Translations under genes and position numbers: made by a program
In this document: positions 55,757 through 64,000 of the stretch, piece by piece
How the letters are laid out: every line of letters starts with the position of its first letter
How positions within the stretch are numbered: the stretch's first letter is position 1
DNA from: Agrobacterium larrymoorei
Lineage (GTDB): Bacteria > Pseudomonadota > Alphaproteobacteria > Rhizobiales > Rhizobiaceae
Length of the DNA stretch: 64,000 nucleotides
Assembly (NCBI RefSeq): GCF_013322225.1
Contig: NZ_JAAMFB010000019.1
Span: 186,001 to 250,000 of the forward strand
Direction of reading: 5' to 3'
Notes under the pieces: model-generated
Seen by the model: the letters and a program-made list of their open reading frames with translations, nothing else
What the model was told of the DNA's origin: nothing
Database searches by the model: none

Positions 55757-56356
55757 ATGACATCCGGGCTTGTTCTCGCATCCTCTAGTGCTTCACGGCA
55801 GCTTCTGTTGCGAAATGCGGGGCTAACATTCTCTGCTCAACCGGCCGATGTCGATGAGCGAGCTATAGATGCGACGCTCAAACGTAACGGGGCATCGCCA
55901 GAGGCAATTGCTCTCGAACTTGCAAAAGCCAAGGCACTTGCCGTCAGTACCTTGAAACCGGACGCGTTTGTTATCGGTTGCGATCAGACAATGTCGCTAG
56001 GAACGCGGATTTATCACAAGCCTAAGGATATGGGAGAGGCTCACGCCAGCCTGCAATCTCTTTCGGGCAAAACCCACCGGTTGAACTGCGGGGCAGCCAT
56101 AGCAAAGGGCGGGCGAATAATTTGGGAGATCGTTAGCTTTGCGGATATGACGGTTCGCGAACTGGATGAAGAGTTTCTAGCGAGACATCTCAAACGTGTC
56201 GGACCATCGGTTCTCTCCAGTGTTGGAGCATATCAGTTGGAGGGCGAAGGAATTCAGTTATTCTCTGCCATCGAAGGTGATTATTTCACCATACTCGGGC
56301 TGCCACTTTTGCCTCTTTTAACAGAACTAAGACGATTGGGGCTCATCGATGGTTGA
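55757..56356 (+). CDS. maf: Maf-like nucleoside triphosphate pyrophosphatase
   Basis: Maf proteins hydrolyse modified or canonical NTPs to the monophosphates and, when in excess, affect septum formation. The 199-residue protein shows [20 protein letters not shown] (the S-x-S-x-R motif), [10 protein letters not shown] (catalytic Asp region) and [20 protein letters not shown], and [20 protein letters not shown] near the end. It lies 30 bases after the PPDK regulator and overlaps aroE by 8 bases, part of a plus-strand run to dnaQ. Confidence 0.94.
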   Translation: MTSGLVLASSSASRQLLLRNAGLTFSAQPADVDERAIDATLKRNGASPEAIALELAKAKALAVSTLKPDAFVIGCDQTMSLGTRIYHKPKDMGEAHASLQSLSGKTHRLNCGAAIAKGGRIIWEIVSFADMTVRELDEEFLARHLKRVGPSVLSSVGAYQLEGEGIQLFSAIEGDYFTILGLPLLPLLTELRRLGLIDG

Positions 56357-57212
56357 TTCACGTGAAACATTAACCAGAAAAGCTTTCGTTGCCGGCTATC
56401 CAATCAGGCACTCTCGTTCACCCTTGATACACGGTTACTGGCTGAAAAATTTCGCAATCGACGGTTCCTACCAGACTGTCGAGGTTGCACCTGAAAACTT
56501 CGAGCAATTCATTGCTGAATTGAGAACTGGAAAAGGCGCTGGCTATATTGGCGGGAACGTGACGATTCCCCATAAAGAATCCGCCTATCTATTTGCTGAC
56601 AGACCTGATGAGCTCGCAGAGGAACTGGGCGCGGCGAATACGATCTGGCGCGAGGGTGACTTGATTCACGCGACGAACACCGATGGCTACGGCTTCCTAT
56701 CTAATCTGGATGCGCAACAGCCGAACTGGGACAAAACCGATAGGGCAGTGGTTCTTGGAGCGGGCGGCGCAAGTCGAGCTATCATTCAGGCATTGCGAAA
56801 TCGGGGTTTTTCCGAGATCCACGTGGTGAACAGGACTGTAGAACGGGCACAGGAACTGGCGGATCGTTTCGGAGAAAAGGTCCATGCTCACGCCATGGGC
56901 GATCTCACCGAAGTTTCACGCGGATGCGGCCTGTTCGTCAATACGACGTCATTGGGAATGGACGGTAGCCCAGTGCCAGTGATTGACTTTTCGGTGTTGA
57001 GCAGCAATGCGGTTGTTTCCGATGTCATCTATATTCCGCTGAAAACGCCCTTCTTGGAAGCGGCCGAAAAACAGGGCTTTGCGACGGTTGATGGCTTGGG
57101 AATGCTGCTTCATCAGGCGAAACCTGGTTTCGAGAAACTTTTTGGAGTGAAGCCTGAGGTTGATGAGACATTAAGATCGATCATCATTGCCGACATGGAA
57201 AAGCATGCATGA
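56349..57212 (+). CDS. aroE: Shikimate dehydrogenase AroE
   Basis: AroE reduces 3-dehydroshikimate to shikimate with NADPH in aromatic amino-acid synthesis. The 287-residue protein has the substrate site [20 protein letters not shown], the catalytic lysine in [21 protein letters not shown]-like [12 protein letters not shown], the Rossmann loop [20 protein letters not shown] and [20 protein letters not shown] at the end. Its first codons contain a parS-like site, which encodes the unconserved DSRETL segment. It overlaps maf by 8 bases and coaE by 4. Confidence 0.96.
   Translation: MVDSRETLTRKAFVAGYPIRHSRSPLIHGYWLKNFAIDGSYQTVEVAPENFEQFIAELRTGKGAGYIGGNVTIPHKESAYLFADRPDELAEELGAANTIWREGDLIHATNTDGYGFLSNLDAQQPNWDKTDRAVVLGAGGASRAIIQALRNRGFSEIHVVNRTVERAQELADRFGEKVHAHAMGDLTEVSRGCGLFVNTTSLGMDGSPVPVIDFSVLSSNAVVSDVIYIPLKTPFLEAAEKQGFATVDGLGMLLHQAKPGFEKLFGVKPEVDETLRSIIIADMEKHA
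56354..56369. other. parS-like site (one mismatch) at the start of aroE
   Basis: TGATTCACGTGAAACA matches the ParB consensus at 15 of 16 positions and is in the first codons of aroE, about 1.5 kb on the plus side of the candidate origin. Confidence 0.7.
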
Positions 57213-57817
57213 TCGTTATAGGGCTTACCGGATCTATCGGCATGGGGAAGTCGACCACGACTCACCTGTTTGCCGACGAAGGCGTAGCCATCTGTGATTC
57301 CGACGCTATTGTGCATTCACTTTATGAAAATGAAGCGGTACGTCTGATCGAGAGCGCTTTCTCGGGCACGACATTAAATGGCAGCGTTGACCGATCGGCC
57401 TTAAGTGACAGGCTTAGAGAGAATCCGGCTAATTTTTCGATATTGGAAAAAATCGTTCATCCGCTCGTCTTGAAAAAGCAGCAGCAGTTTCTGGACGAAG
57501 AGCGACAGGCTAAGCGGGAATTTGCTCTGCTCGATATTCCCCTGCTGTTTGAGACCGGCGCAGAGAGCCGGGTTGACGTCGTGGTAGTCGTCAGTTGCGA
57601 TGAGGATATTCAAAGGCGGAGGGTTTTGTCCCGCCCAGGCATGACGGAGGAAAAATTCGCTATGATCCTTACCCGCCAGATGCCGGATATTGAAAAGAGA
57701 AAAAAAGCGGATTTCGTGATCGATACGGGTCATGGTATCGAAGAAGCGCGCTTACAGGTTCGTGACGTGCTTACGAAACTGAGGACTGGCAATAAGGGAA
57801 TGCACTTCGATGCGTGA
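57209..57817 (+). CDS. coaE: Dephospho-CoA kinase CoaE
   Basis: CoaE phosphorylates the 3'-hydroxyl of dephospho-CoA, the last step of coenzyme A synthesis. The 202-residue P-loop kinase begins [20 protein letters not shown] (Walker A G8-S15). It also has the conserved [12 protein letters not shown] (DxD) and [25 protein letters not shown] (DxPLLxE motif) and [15 protein letters not shown]. It overlaps aroE by 4 and dnaQ by 8 bases. Confidence 0.96.
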   Translation: MIVIGLTGSIGMGKSTTTHLFADEGVAICDSDAIVHSLYENEAVRLIESAFSGTTLNGSVDRSALSDRLRENPANFSILEKIVHPLVLKKQQQFLDEERQAKREFALLDIPLLFETGAESRVDVVVVVSCDEDIQRRRVLSRPGMTEEKFAMILTRQMPDIEKRKKADFVIDTGHGIEEARLQVRDVLTKLRTGNKGMHFDA

Positions 57818-58508
57818 GATCATATTCGATACGGAAACGACTGGTCTGGAATCGAAATTTGACCGCATCATCGAAATCGGCGGTGTGGAGTTGATCAACC
57901 ATTTTCCCACCGGTCGGACTATCCACCTTTACATCAACCCGGAAGATCGAAAGGTTCACCCGGATGCGCTCGCCGTCCACGGAATTACCGACGAGTCGCT
58001 TCAGGACAAACCGAAATTCGCAGAAGTCGTTGATCAGATTCGTGAGTTTTTTGAAGGTGCGCGATGGGTTGCCCACAATGCCACTTTCGATATGGGTTTT
58101 ATCAACGCGGAGTTCGCCAGGCTCGGTATAGAACCGGTATCGCCGGAATGGGTGACGGATACTCTTTCGCTTGCAAGGCGCAAGCATCCGATGGGCCCGA
58201 ATTCGTTGGATGCACTTTGCCGGCGTTACGGCATCGATAACTCGCACCGAACAAAGCACGGCGCGCTGCTCGACTCCGAACTTCTTGCTGAAGTCTATAT
58301 TGAAATGATCGGTGGTCGTCAGACCGCGTTGGGGTTTGGATCGACTGCGCGAAACGAAGTCATCGTCATCGAGGATGAAGGTCCGCTCACGCCGTTGCAA
58401 AGGTCCAACCCACTTCCACCGCGGCTGGATGTAGAGGCAATCGCCGCACACGAAAAGCTTGTCGAGTCCATGGGCGATAAGGCGATCTGGAACAAGTACC
58501 GCCAGTAA
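57810..58508 (+). CDS. dnaQ: DNA polymerase III epsilon subunit (proofreading exonuclease) DnaQ
   Basis: DnaQ supplies 3'-5' proofreading to the replicative polymerase. The 232-residue DEDD exonuclease shows Exo I IIFDTETTGLE (D7, E9), Exo II WVAHNATFDMGFINAEF and Exo III HGALLDSELLAEVYIEM, with the clamp-binding type residues QTALGF (following GGR) in the linker. The C-terminal alpha-subunit binding part is short. It ends the plus-strand run and is followed by a strong hairpin at 58529. Confidence 0.95.
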   Translation: MREIIFDTETTGLESKFDRIIEIGGVELINHFPTGRTIHLYINPEDRKVHPDALAVHGITDESLQDKPKFAEVVDQIREFFEGARWVAHNATFDMGFINAEFARLGIEPVSPEWVTDTLSLARRKHPMGPNSLDALCRRYGIDNSHRTKHGALLDSELLAEVYIEMIGGRQTALGFGSTARNEVIVIEDEGPLTPLQRSNPLPPRLDVEAIAAHEKLVESMGDKAIWNKYRQ

Positions 58509-58528
58509 TCATCGAATGGGGGCAATAA

Positions 58529-58554
58529 AAAACCCGGGCGCAAACCCGGGTTTT
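58529..58554. terminator. Bidirectional terminator between dnaQ and secB
   Basis: AAAACCCGGG (58529-58538) and CCCGGGTTTT (58545-58554) form a perfect 10-bp stem around CGCAAA. A-rich and T-rich flanks on the two sides suit Rho-independent termination of both convergent genes. Confidence 0.92.
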
Positions 58555-58576
58555 GATTTGGTATCGCTTGATGCGA

Positions 58577-59059
58577 TCAGTTCGGAACGGCTTGAACCTG
58601 AGCGCGAGCCTGCTCTTCGGCAACGCGCTGTGCGAACATCTGCGCGAAATCGATAGGATCGATCATCAGCGGCGGGAAGCCACCGTTGCGGGTTACGTCA
58701 GCAATGATCTGGCGTGCAAATGGGAAGAGAAGCCGCGGGCACTCGATGAAGAGAACCGGAAGCATGTGTTCCTGTGGGAAACCGGTGATGCGGAATACGC
58801 CGCCATAGGTTAGTTCGGCAACGAACAGAACCTTGTCGCCATCCTTTGCTTCCGCATTCAGCGTCAGAACAACGTCGAAGTCGGAACCGGAAATTGGGTT
58901 CGCATTGACGTTCACATTGATGTTGATGGCGGGCGCGCCCTCACGGGCCTGCAATGAGCGAGGAGCACCGGGATTTTCAAAGGAGAGATCCTTCGTATAC
59001 TGGGTCAGAATATTCAGAGACGGGCTTGCGCCGTTCTGCGCACCGTTTTCAGTGGTCAT
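58577..59059 (-). CDS. secB: Protein-export chaperone SecB
   Basis: SecB keeps exported proteins unfolded and hands them to SecA. The 160-residue protein shows [60 protein letters not shown] and [20 protein letters not shown], then [17 protein letters not shown], all conserved in SecB. The tail is Ala/Gln-rich. It ends at the shared terminator with dnaQ. fxsA lies upstream on the same strand after 88 bases. Confidence 0.96.
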   Translation of the reverse strand: MTTENGAQNGASPSLNILTQYTKDLSFENPGAPRSLQAREGAPAININVNVNANPISGSDFDVVLTLNAEAKDGDKVLFVAELTYGGVFRITGFPQEHMLPVLFIECPRLLFPFARQIIADVTRNGGFPPLMIDPIDFAQMFAQRVAEEQARAQVQAVPN

Positions 59060-59147
59060 GGTTAAGTCCTCGCGGAGTGAATGCCTTAGATGCCGTCTAT
59101 CACCTAGGTCGGGGGGTTACAACCCTTCGATCTTTTTGGTGCGCCTA

Positions 59148-59657
59148 CTACTTCGGCAAATCCCGATCATCCTCGTCTCTCGACCACGGAGAGTTTCTGG
59201 GGCCATCGCGACGAAAGTCGTCTTCATCCAAATCGACCACTTTTGAGGAGGGGCTCTCATAAGGAGTTCCGCGAAAACCCTTATTTCTGAAATCTCCTGC
59301 CACCACGATGCGCGGGCTGAAGGCTTTCCAGAAGAATGTGCGCGCTGCGGGCACAAGAAGGAGAAGGCCGATGATGTCGGTGATAAATCCGGGCACGAAA
59401 AGAAGAATGCCCGCAATGACCCGCATGCCACCGTTAAGGATCGCCTGCGTTGGTTCACCGCCCTTTCGGCCCGCATCCTGAAGATTGCGCACCATTCCAA
59501 GCCCACCATTGCGCAGAACGATCAGCCCCAACATTGAGGTCAGAATTATCAGCGCCAGCGTCAACCACAAACCAATCGCTTTTCCGACGACGATGAAGCC
59601 GGCGATTTCCAGAATGGGCATCAGAAGACCGATGACCGGGAGGAAGGAGAAGCGCAT
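59148..59657 (-). CDS. fxsA: FxsA family membrane protein
   Basis: FxsA is an inner-membrane protein named for helping T7 exclusion by F plasmids when overproduced; its normal role is unknown. The 169-residue protein has the family pattern FSFLPVIGLLMPILEIAGFI, GLWLTLALIILTSMLGLIVL, GLGMVRN and IAGILLFVPGFITDIIGLLL, followed by a charged C-terminal tail (VVDLDEDDFRRDGPRNSPWS). The start at 59657 (MRFSFLPV) is preferred to one 23 codons upstream. It is divergent from the Tim44-like gene across 141 bases. Confidence 0.88.
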   Translation of the reverse strand: MRFSFLPVIGLLMPILEIAGFIVVGKAIGLWLTLALIILTSMLGLIVLRNGGLGMVRNLQDAGRKGGEPTQAILNGGMRVIAGILLFVPGFITDIIGLLLLVPAARTFFWKAFSPRIVVAGDFRNKGFRGTPYESPSSKVVDLDEDDFRRDGPRNSPWSRDEDDRDLPK

Positions 59658-59798
59658 AATTCTAGCCTTGCGTGTTGTTGCGTCGCGCAAATTCCCATCG
59701 GCGATCACCGCCGATTGAATCTGCATGTTTGAAGATTGAGCAGATGCAGACTATATGATGGTAAGATCAATAGATTTAAATGGTGGTTTCGGTAAAAG

Positions 59799-60494
59799 AT
59801 GGGCTCAAGCGACTTCATAACATTGTTTTTCCTTGTGGCGGCAGTGCTGATCTTCCTCCAGCTGCGTAGTGTTCTCGGCCGCCGCACCGGTAATGAGAAG
59901 CCGCCTTTCGACCCTTACAGCGCACGCGATACGGCGCGGGTACCATCTCAGGACGATAACAAGGTCGTTACCTTGCCCAAGCGCGAGGAAGACGAAGAAA
60001 ACCGTTTTGCAGCTGTCGATGCGGTCGCACCTGCGGGAACGCAGATTAACGACTCGCTCCGGGAACTTGTAAAGAAGGATGCGTCCTTCCAGCCGAAGGA
60101 GTTCCTCAACGGCGCTCGCATGGCTTACGAAATGATCGTTGTGGCCTTCGCCGATGGCGACAGGCAGACACTCAAGAACCTTTTGTCGAAAGAAGTTTAC
60201 GACGGTTTCGATGCGGCGATTTCTGAGCGTGAAAGCCGTGGTGAGGTGGTAAAGTCTACCTTTGTCGGCATCGAAAAAATCGACATCACCCAAGCCGCCA
60301 TTCGCGGCTCGGAAGAGCAGATTACGCTTCGTATCATCAGCCAGCTGATTTCCGCTACCTATGACAAGGACGGCAAGCTGGTGGATGGGGATGCCGAAAA
60401 TGTCTCCGAGGTTGATGACATCTGGACATTCTCGCGTGACGTTCGCTCACGTGATCCGAACTGGAAGCTGATTGCGACTGAATCCGAACAATGA
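59799..60494 (+). CDS. Tim44-like domain protein
   Basis: A 231-residue protein with one N-terminal membrane segment (FITLFFLVAAVLIFLQLRSV), a charged, disordered linker, and a C-terminal Tim44-like domain (about 85-230: FQPKEFLNGARMAYEMIVVA, ADGDRQTLKNLLSKEVYDGF, FVGIEKIDITQAAI, VDDIWTFSRDVRSRDPNWKL). Alphaproteobacterial members, including TimA, are related to the mitochondrial import protein Tim44, and their job in the inner membrane is not well defined. It overlaps mltA by 4 bases. Confidence 0.9.
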   Translation: MGSSDFITLFFLVAAVLIFLQLRSVLGRRTGNEKPPFDPYSARDTARVPSQDDNKVVTLPKREEDEENRFAAVDAVAPAGTQINDSLRELVKKDASFQPKEFLNGARMAYEMIVVAFADGDRQTLKNLLSKEVYDGFDAAISERESRGEVVKSTFVGIEKIDITQAAIRGSEEQITLRIISQLISATYDKDGKLVDGDAENVSEVDDIWTFSRDVRSRDPNWKLIATESEQ

Positions 60495-61606
60495 GCGCGA
60501 CGGACGAGTTTTATCTAAAGGAAACGTCTTTCGATGATCTGCCAGGCTGGCGGGATGATGACCCGTCAGCTCTTTTTGCTGGTATGAAGCAAATTCTGGG
60601 ACATCTGCAGAAGGGCAAGCCTTATCGCACCGGCGCTCTTGGACTAAAGGTAGATGATCTCGCTCTGCTATTGCAAAAGGCGGAAGCTGAACAGTTTGAT
60701 GGCGCATCAGACGCTAGGTCCTTTTTCGAAACGCACTGCCTGCCTTTTAAAATTTTGCTACCGGAAGAAAAGCGTGGCTTTGTTACGGCTTTCTACGAAC
60801 CAGAGCTATACGTTTCGGCAGCGCCGGATAATGTCTGGAAATATCCGATCTATAGACGCCCCGCTGATCTCGTCGATCTGGACGACAGCAACAGACCCAC
60901 TGACATCGATCCGTATTACGCTTTCGGCCTCAAGCAAGGCCAGACTATTTCGATCTATCCGGATCGTCGACAGATCGATGAGGGTTATCTTGATGGCCAG
61001 GGCCTGGAGATCGCATGGGCGAAATCAAAGATCGATTTGTTTTTCGTTCATGTGCAGGGCGCAGCGAGGCTGCGCTTTCCAGATGGATCGGTGAAACGGA
61101 TTACCTATGCCGCAAAAGCCGGACATCGCTTTTCTCCGATCGGGCGTTTGCTGCTGGATCGCGGAGAGCTAGATCCAAAGACCATTTCCATGCAGACGAT
61201 CCGGGCGTGGCTGGCAGACCATCCCGAACGGGTCGATGAGGTGCTGTGGCACAATCGCTCCTACATCTTCTTCCGCGAAGCGGAGGTAGAGGGGCTGGAA
61301 CTCGGGCCGATTGCAGCAGCGAAGGTTCCGCTGATCGCTGGGCGCTCGCTTGCCGTCGACCGCTTGATCCACACTTTTGGATTTCCGTTTTTTATCAGCG
61401 CGCCTAGCCTGAAGCATCTGGATAATGGCAAGCCGTTCGCGAGACTGATGCTGGCGCTGGACACCGGCTCTGCTATCGTTGGTCCGGCACGAGGCGATAT
61501 TTTCACGGGTTCCGGTTATGACGCGGGAGAGCTGGCAGGTACCGTGCGCAACGATGCGGACTTCCATATACTGATACCTCGTGAGGCGGCGGAAAGGTAT
61601 CGGTAA
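60491..61606 (+). CDS. mltA: Membrane-bound lytic murein transglycosylase A (MltA)
   Basis: MltA cuts glycan strands of peptidoglycan to 1,6-anhydromuropeptides. The 371-residue protein shows GFVTAFYEPELYVSAAPDNV, YPIYRRPADLVDL, EIAWAKSKIDLFFVHVQGAA, YAAKAGHRFSPIGRLLLDRG, AEVEGLELGPIAAAKVPLIA, and the 3D domain with the catalytic Asp residues (LMLALDTGSAIVGPARGDIF). No signal peptide or lipobox is seen at the start used here, unlike E. coli MltA, so export is unclear. It lies in a tight run with the Tim44-like gene (4-base overlap) and the Smr gene (1-base overlap). Confidence 0.92.
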   Translation: MSATDEFYLKETSFDDLPGWRDDDPSALFAGMKQILGHLQKGKPYRTGALGLKVDDLALLLQKAEAEQFDGASDARSFFETHCLPFKILLPEEKRGFVTAFYEPELYVSAAPDNVWKYPIYRRPADLVDLDDSNRPTDIDPYYAFGLKQGQTISIYPDRRQIDEGYLDGQGLEIAWAKSKIDLFFVHVQGAARLRFPDGSVKRITYAAKAGHRFSPIGRLLLDRGELDPKTISMQTIRAWLADHPERVDEVLWHNRSYIFFREAEVEGLELGPIAAAKVPLIAGRSLAVDRLIHTFGFPFFISAPSLKHLDNGKPFARLMLALDTGSAIVGPARGDIFTGSGYDAGELAGTVRNDADFHILIPREAAERYR

Positions 61607-62190
61607 TGAAGGGCGGCCGTAAACTCGGTAACGACGAGCGCATTTTATGGGGCAAGGTAGCCCGCACGGCGCGCCCGATATCTGGACGGCTGCAAGAACT
61701 GCTTGGTTTTGACGGCGTAGAAGCGGAAGCTGAAGCGAAGGTGGAGGCGACAGCATCCGAGCAGAAAAAGGCGATACCGCCATTCCCGCAAATGATCATC
61801 GAAACCGTGTCCGCGGCCCAAACGGCTGGTTCGACGAAGGACCGTGTCCACTACCCGATGGAAAAGCCAGTTAAGCGTAAGTTGACACGTGGCAGACTGG
61901 CGCTTGAGGCGCGTATCGATCTGCACGGTATGTTTCAGAGCGAAGCCCACGCGGTACTGTTGGACTTTCTGATTAGGGCGCACGAACGTGGATTACGCCA
62001 TGTGCTGGTCATCACCGGCAAGGGGCGGTCGATGGGTAGCGACGGAGCCTTGAAACGGGCGGTACCGATGTGGTTTTCCAAACCGGAATACCGCCATCTG
62101 ATTTCGTCCTATGAAGATGCTTCGATGAACCACGGCGGAGAGGGCGCGCTGTATGTGAGGCTCGCGCGCAGACGGAGCGATAAATCATGA
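61606..62190 (+). CDS. Smr/MutS family protein
   Basis: A 194-residue protein whose C-terminal half (about 100-190) is a Smr domain: LALEARIDLHGMFQSEAHAV, LLDFLIRAHERGLRHVLVIT, GKGRSMGSDGALKRAVP and GEGALYVRLARR, with the DLHG and GKG motifs of nicking endonucleases. The N-terminal half is charged and Ala/Glu-rich. Proteins of this stand-alone type (SmrA/SmrB-like) act on DNA or on mRNA in stalled ribosomes; the target here is unknown. The start codon overlaps the mltA stop, and the HTH gene follows with a 4-base overlap. Confidence 0.9.
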   Translation: MKGGRKLGNDERILWGKVARTARPISGRLQELLGFDGVEAEAEAKVEATASEQKKAIPPFPQMIIETVSAAQTAGSTKDRVHYPMEKPVKRKLTRGRLALEARIDLHGMFQSEAHAVLLDFLIRAHERGLRHVLVITGKGRSMGSDGALKRAVPMWFSKPEYRHLISSYEDASMNHGGEGALYVRLARRRSDKS

Positions 62191-62552
62191 CGCCCTTTGC
62201 CGAAGCGGTGCGGGTTCTTCGGGAGAAAAAGGGTGTCACGCAGAAGGACATGGCGCTGGCAATTGGGGTCTCGCCTGCCTATCTATCAGCCTTGGAGCAT
62301 GGAAAACGGGGCACGCCAAGCTTCAATTTGCTTCAGCGGATCGCTGGCTATTTCAATATTATCTGGGACGAGGCGGAAGAACTGTTTCATCTCGCAGGGA
62401 CGTCTGATCCACGCGTGACTATCGATACCGCTGGTCTCCCTCAGCAATACACCGCTCTAGCCAATGAGCTTGCGAGAGATATTCGCAAGCTGCCGCCAAC
62501 TGTGATAGATGAATTAACAGCCGTGCTACAAAAAAGCCGTATCTGCGATTGA
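62187..62552 (+). CDS. XRE-family helix-turn-helix transcriptional regulator
   Basis: A 121-residue protein with an N-terminal Cro/C1-type helix-turn-helix (VRVLREKKGVTQKDMALAIG, VSPAYLSALEHGKRGTPSFN, LLQRIAGYFNIIWDEAEELF) and a C-terminal helical segment (YTALANELARDIRKLPPTVI, DELTAVLQ) that may bind a partner or dimerise. It is translationally coupled to the Smr gene (4-base overlap) and lies 159 bases before gyrB. Its targets are unknown. A weak inverted repeat (AAACCC ... GGGTTT) lies directly after its stop. Confidence 0.88.
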   Translation: MTPFAEAVRVLREKKGVTQKDMALAIGVSPAYLSALEHGKRGTPSFNLLQRIAGYFNIIWDEAEELFHLAGTSDPRVTIDTAGLPQQYTALANELARDIRKLPPTVIDELTAVLQKSRICD

Positions 62553-62675
62553 AACCCGCGCTATCCCCTGATTTGTACGGGGTTTGAGCCTGTGCGGACT
62601 TTGGATATCGGAGCGGAATTCCTATAGTCGGACGACTGGATTAAAAGTGATTCGCTGGCATTGCCGCCATCATAA

Positions 62676-64000
<1,325 letters not shown>

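Overview
The window is chromosomal DNA from an alphaproteobacterium of the Rhizobiaceae, most likely the Agrobacterium/Rhizobium group. This rests on protein character and gene order: an aerobic-type cobalamin cluster with CobG, CobW and CobN; a rho-mnmE-mnmG-rsmG-parA-parB block; hemE beside an AT-rich DnaA-box region and then the PPDK-regulator/maf/aroE/coaE/dnaQ run; and HtpX, FxsA, MltA and gyrB close by. The species is an inference from recalled synteny. I recognised no rRNA, tRNA, insertion sequence, prophage or CRISPR array.

Region by region. (1) 1-6.0 kb: end of nadD, rsfS, rlmH, an EnvC-like LytM factor overlapping the protease gene ctpA, a divergent polysaccharide deacetylase and rppH. 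These are ribosome, cell-wall and RNA-decay housekeeping genes. (2) 6.1-8.7 kb, minus strand: a di-haem cytochrome c peroxidase, an unrecognised 125-residue protein and a YghU-type glutathione transferase. (3) 8.9-27.3 kb: a nearly complete oxygen-dependent cobalamin locus. A cobalamin riboswitch (about 22.92-23.11 kb, minus strand) heads DUF1636 protein-cobW-cobN-cobG-cobH-cobI-cobJ. cobO-cobQ leave in the other direction. cobK, cobL-cobE-cobM, cbiD, cobB, cobD and cobC are packed on alternating strands with overlapping ends and, at two places, start codons that share one CATG. The locus uses CbiD rather than CobF for the C1 methylation. (4) 27.4-39.1 kb: a sugar-acid catabolic cluster of L-fucose type. 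It has a three-part CUT2 ABC transporter, an aldo/keto reductase, a lactonase-like amidohydrolase, a zinc dehydrogenase and an L-fuconate dehydratase on the minus strand. A FadR-type regulator, an altronate-dehydratase-family enzyme and an MFS efflux pump lie on the plus strand. (5) 39.2-45.5 kb: purH, a heparinase II/III-family protein, rsmB, htpX and a succinate dehydrogenase assembly factor. (6) 45.7-54.9 kb: the chromosome-maintenance block parB, parA, rsmG, mnmG, mnmE, rho, hemJ, hemE, ending in a candidate oriC. It holds one perfect parS; three single-mismatch copies lie at 37.8, 50.0 and 56.4 kb. (7) 54.9-64 kb: PPDK regulator, maf, aroE, coaE, dnaQ on the plus strand; secB and fxsA on the minus strand; then a Tim44-like protein, mltA, a Smr protein, an HTH regulator and the start of gyrB.

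How the parts fit. The riboswitch should tie the corrin-ring and cobalt-insertion operon to the cell's cobalamin level. The oppositely oriented cob genes seem to need promoters inside their neighbours' coding sequence. The sugar cluster is a self-contained uptake, oxidation and dehydration unit with its own regulator, but it lacks the last cleavage enzyme. ParA/ParB, the parS copies, the DnaA-box region and gyrB all mark the chromosome origin.

The points most worth following up are the shared CATG starts and antisense 3' overlaps in the cob locus, the CbiD/CobE combination without CobF in this window, a CobN lacking an internal block, the DUF1636 protein directly behind the riboswitch, the parS field with an outlying member, and the unusual enzyme set of the sugar cluster.
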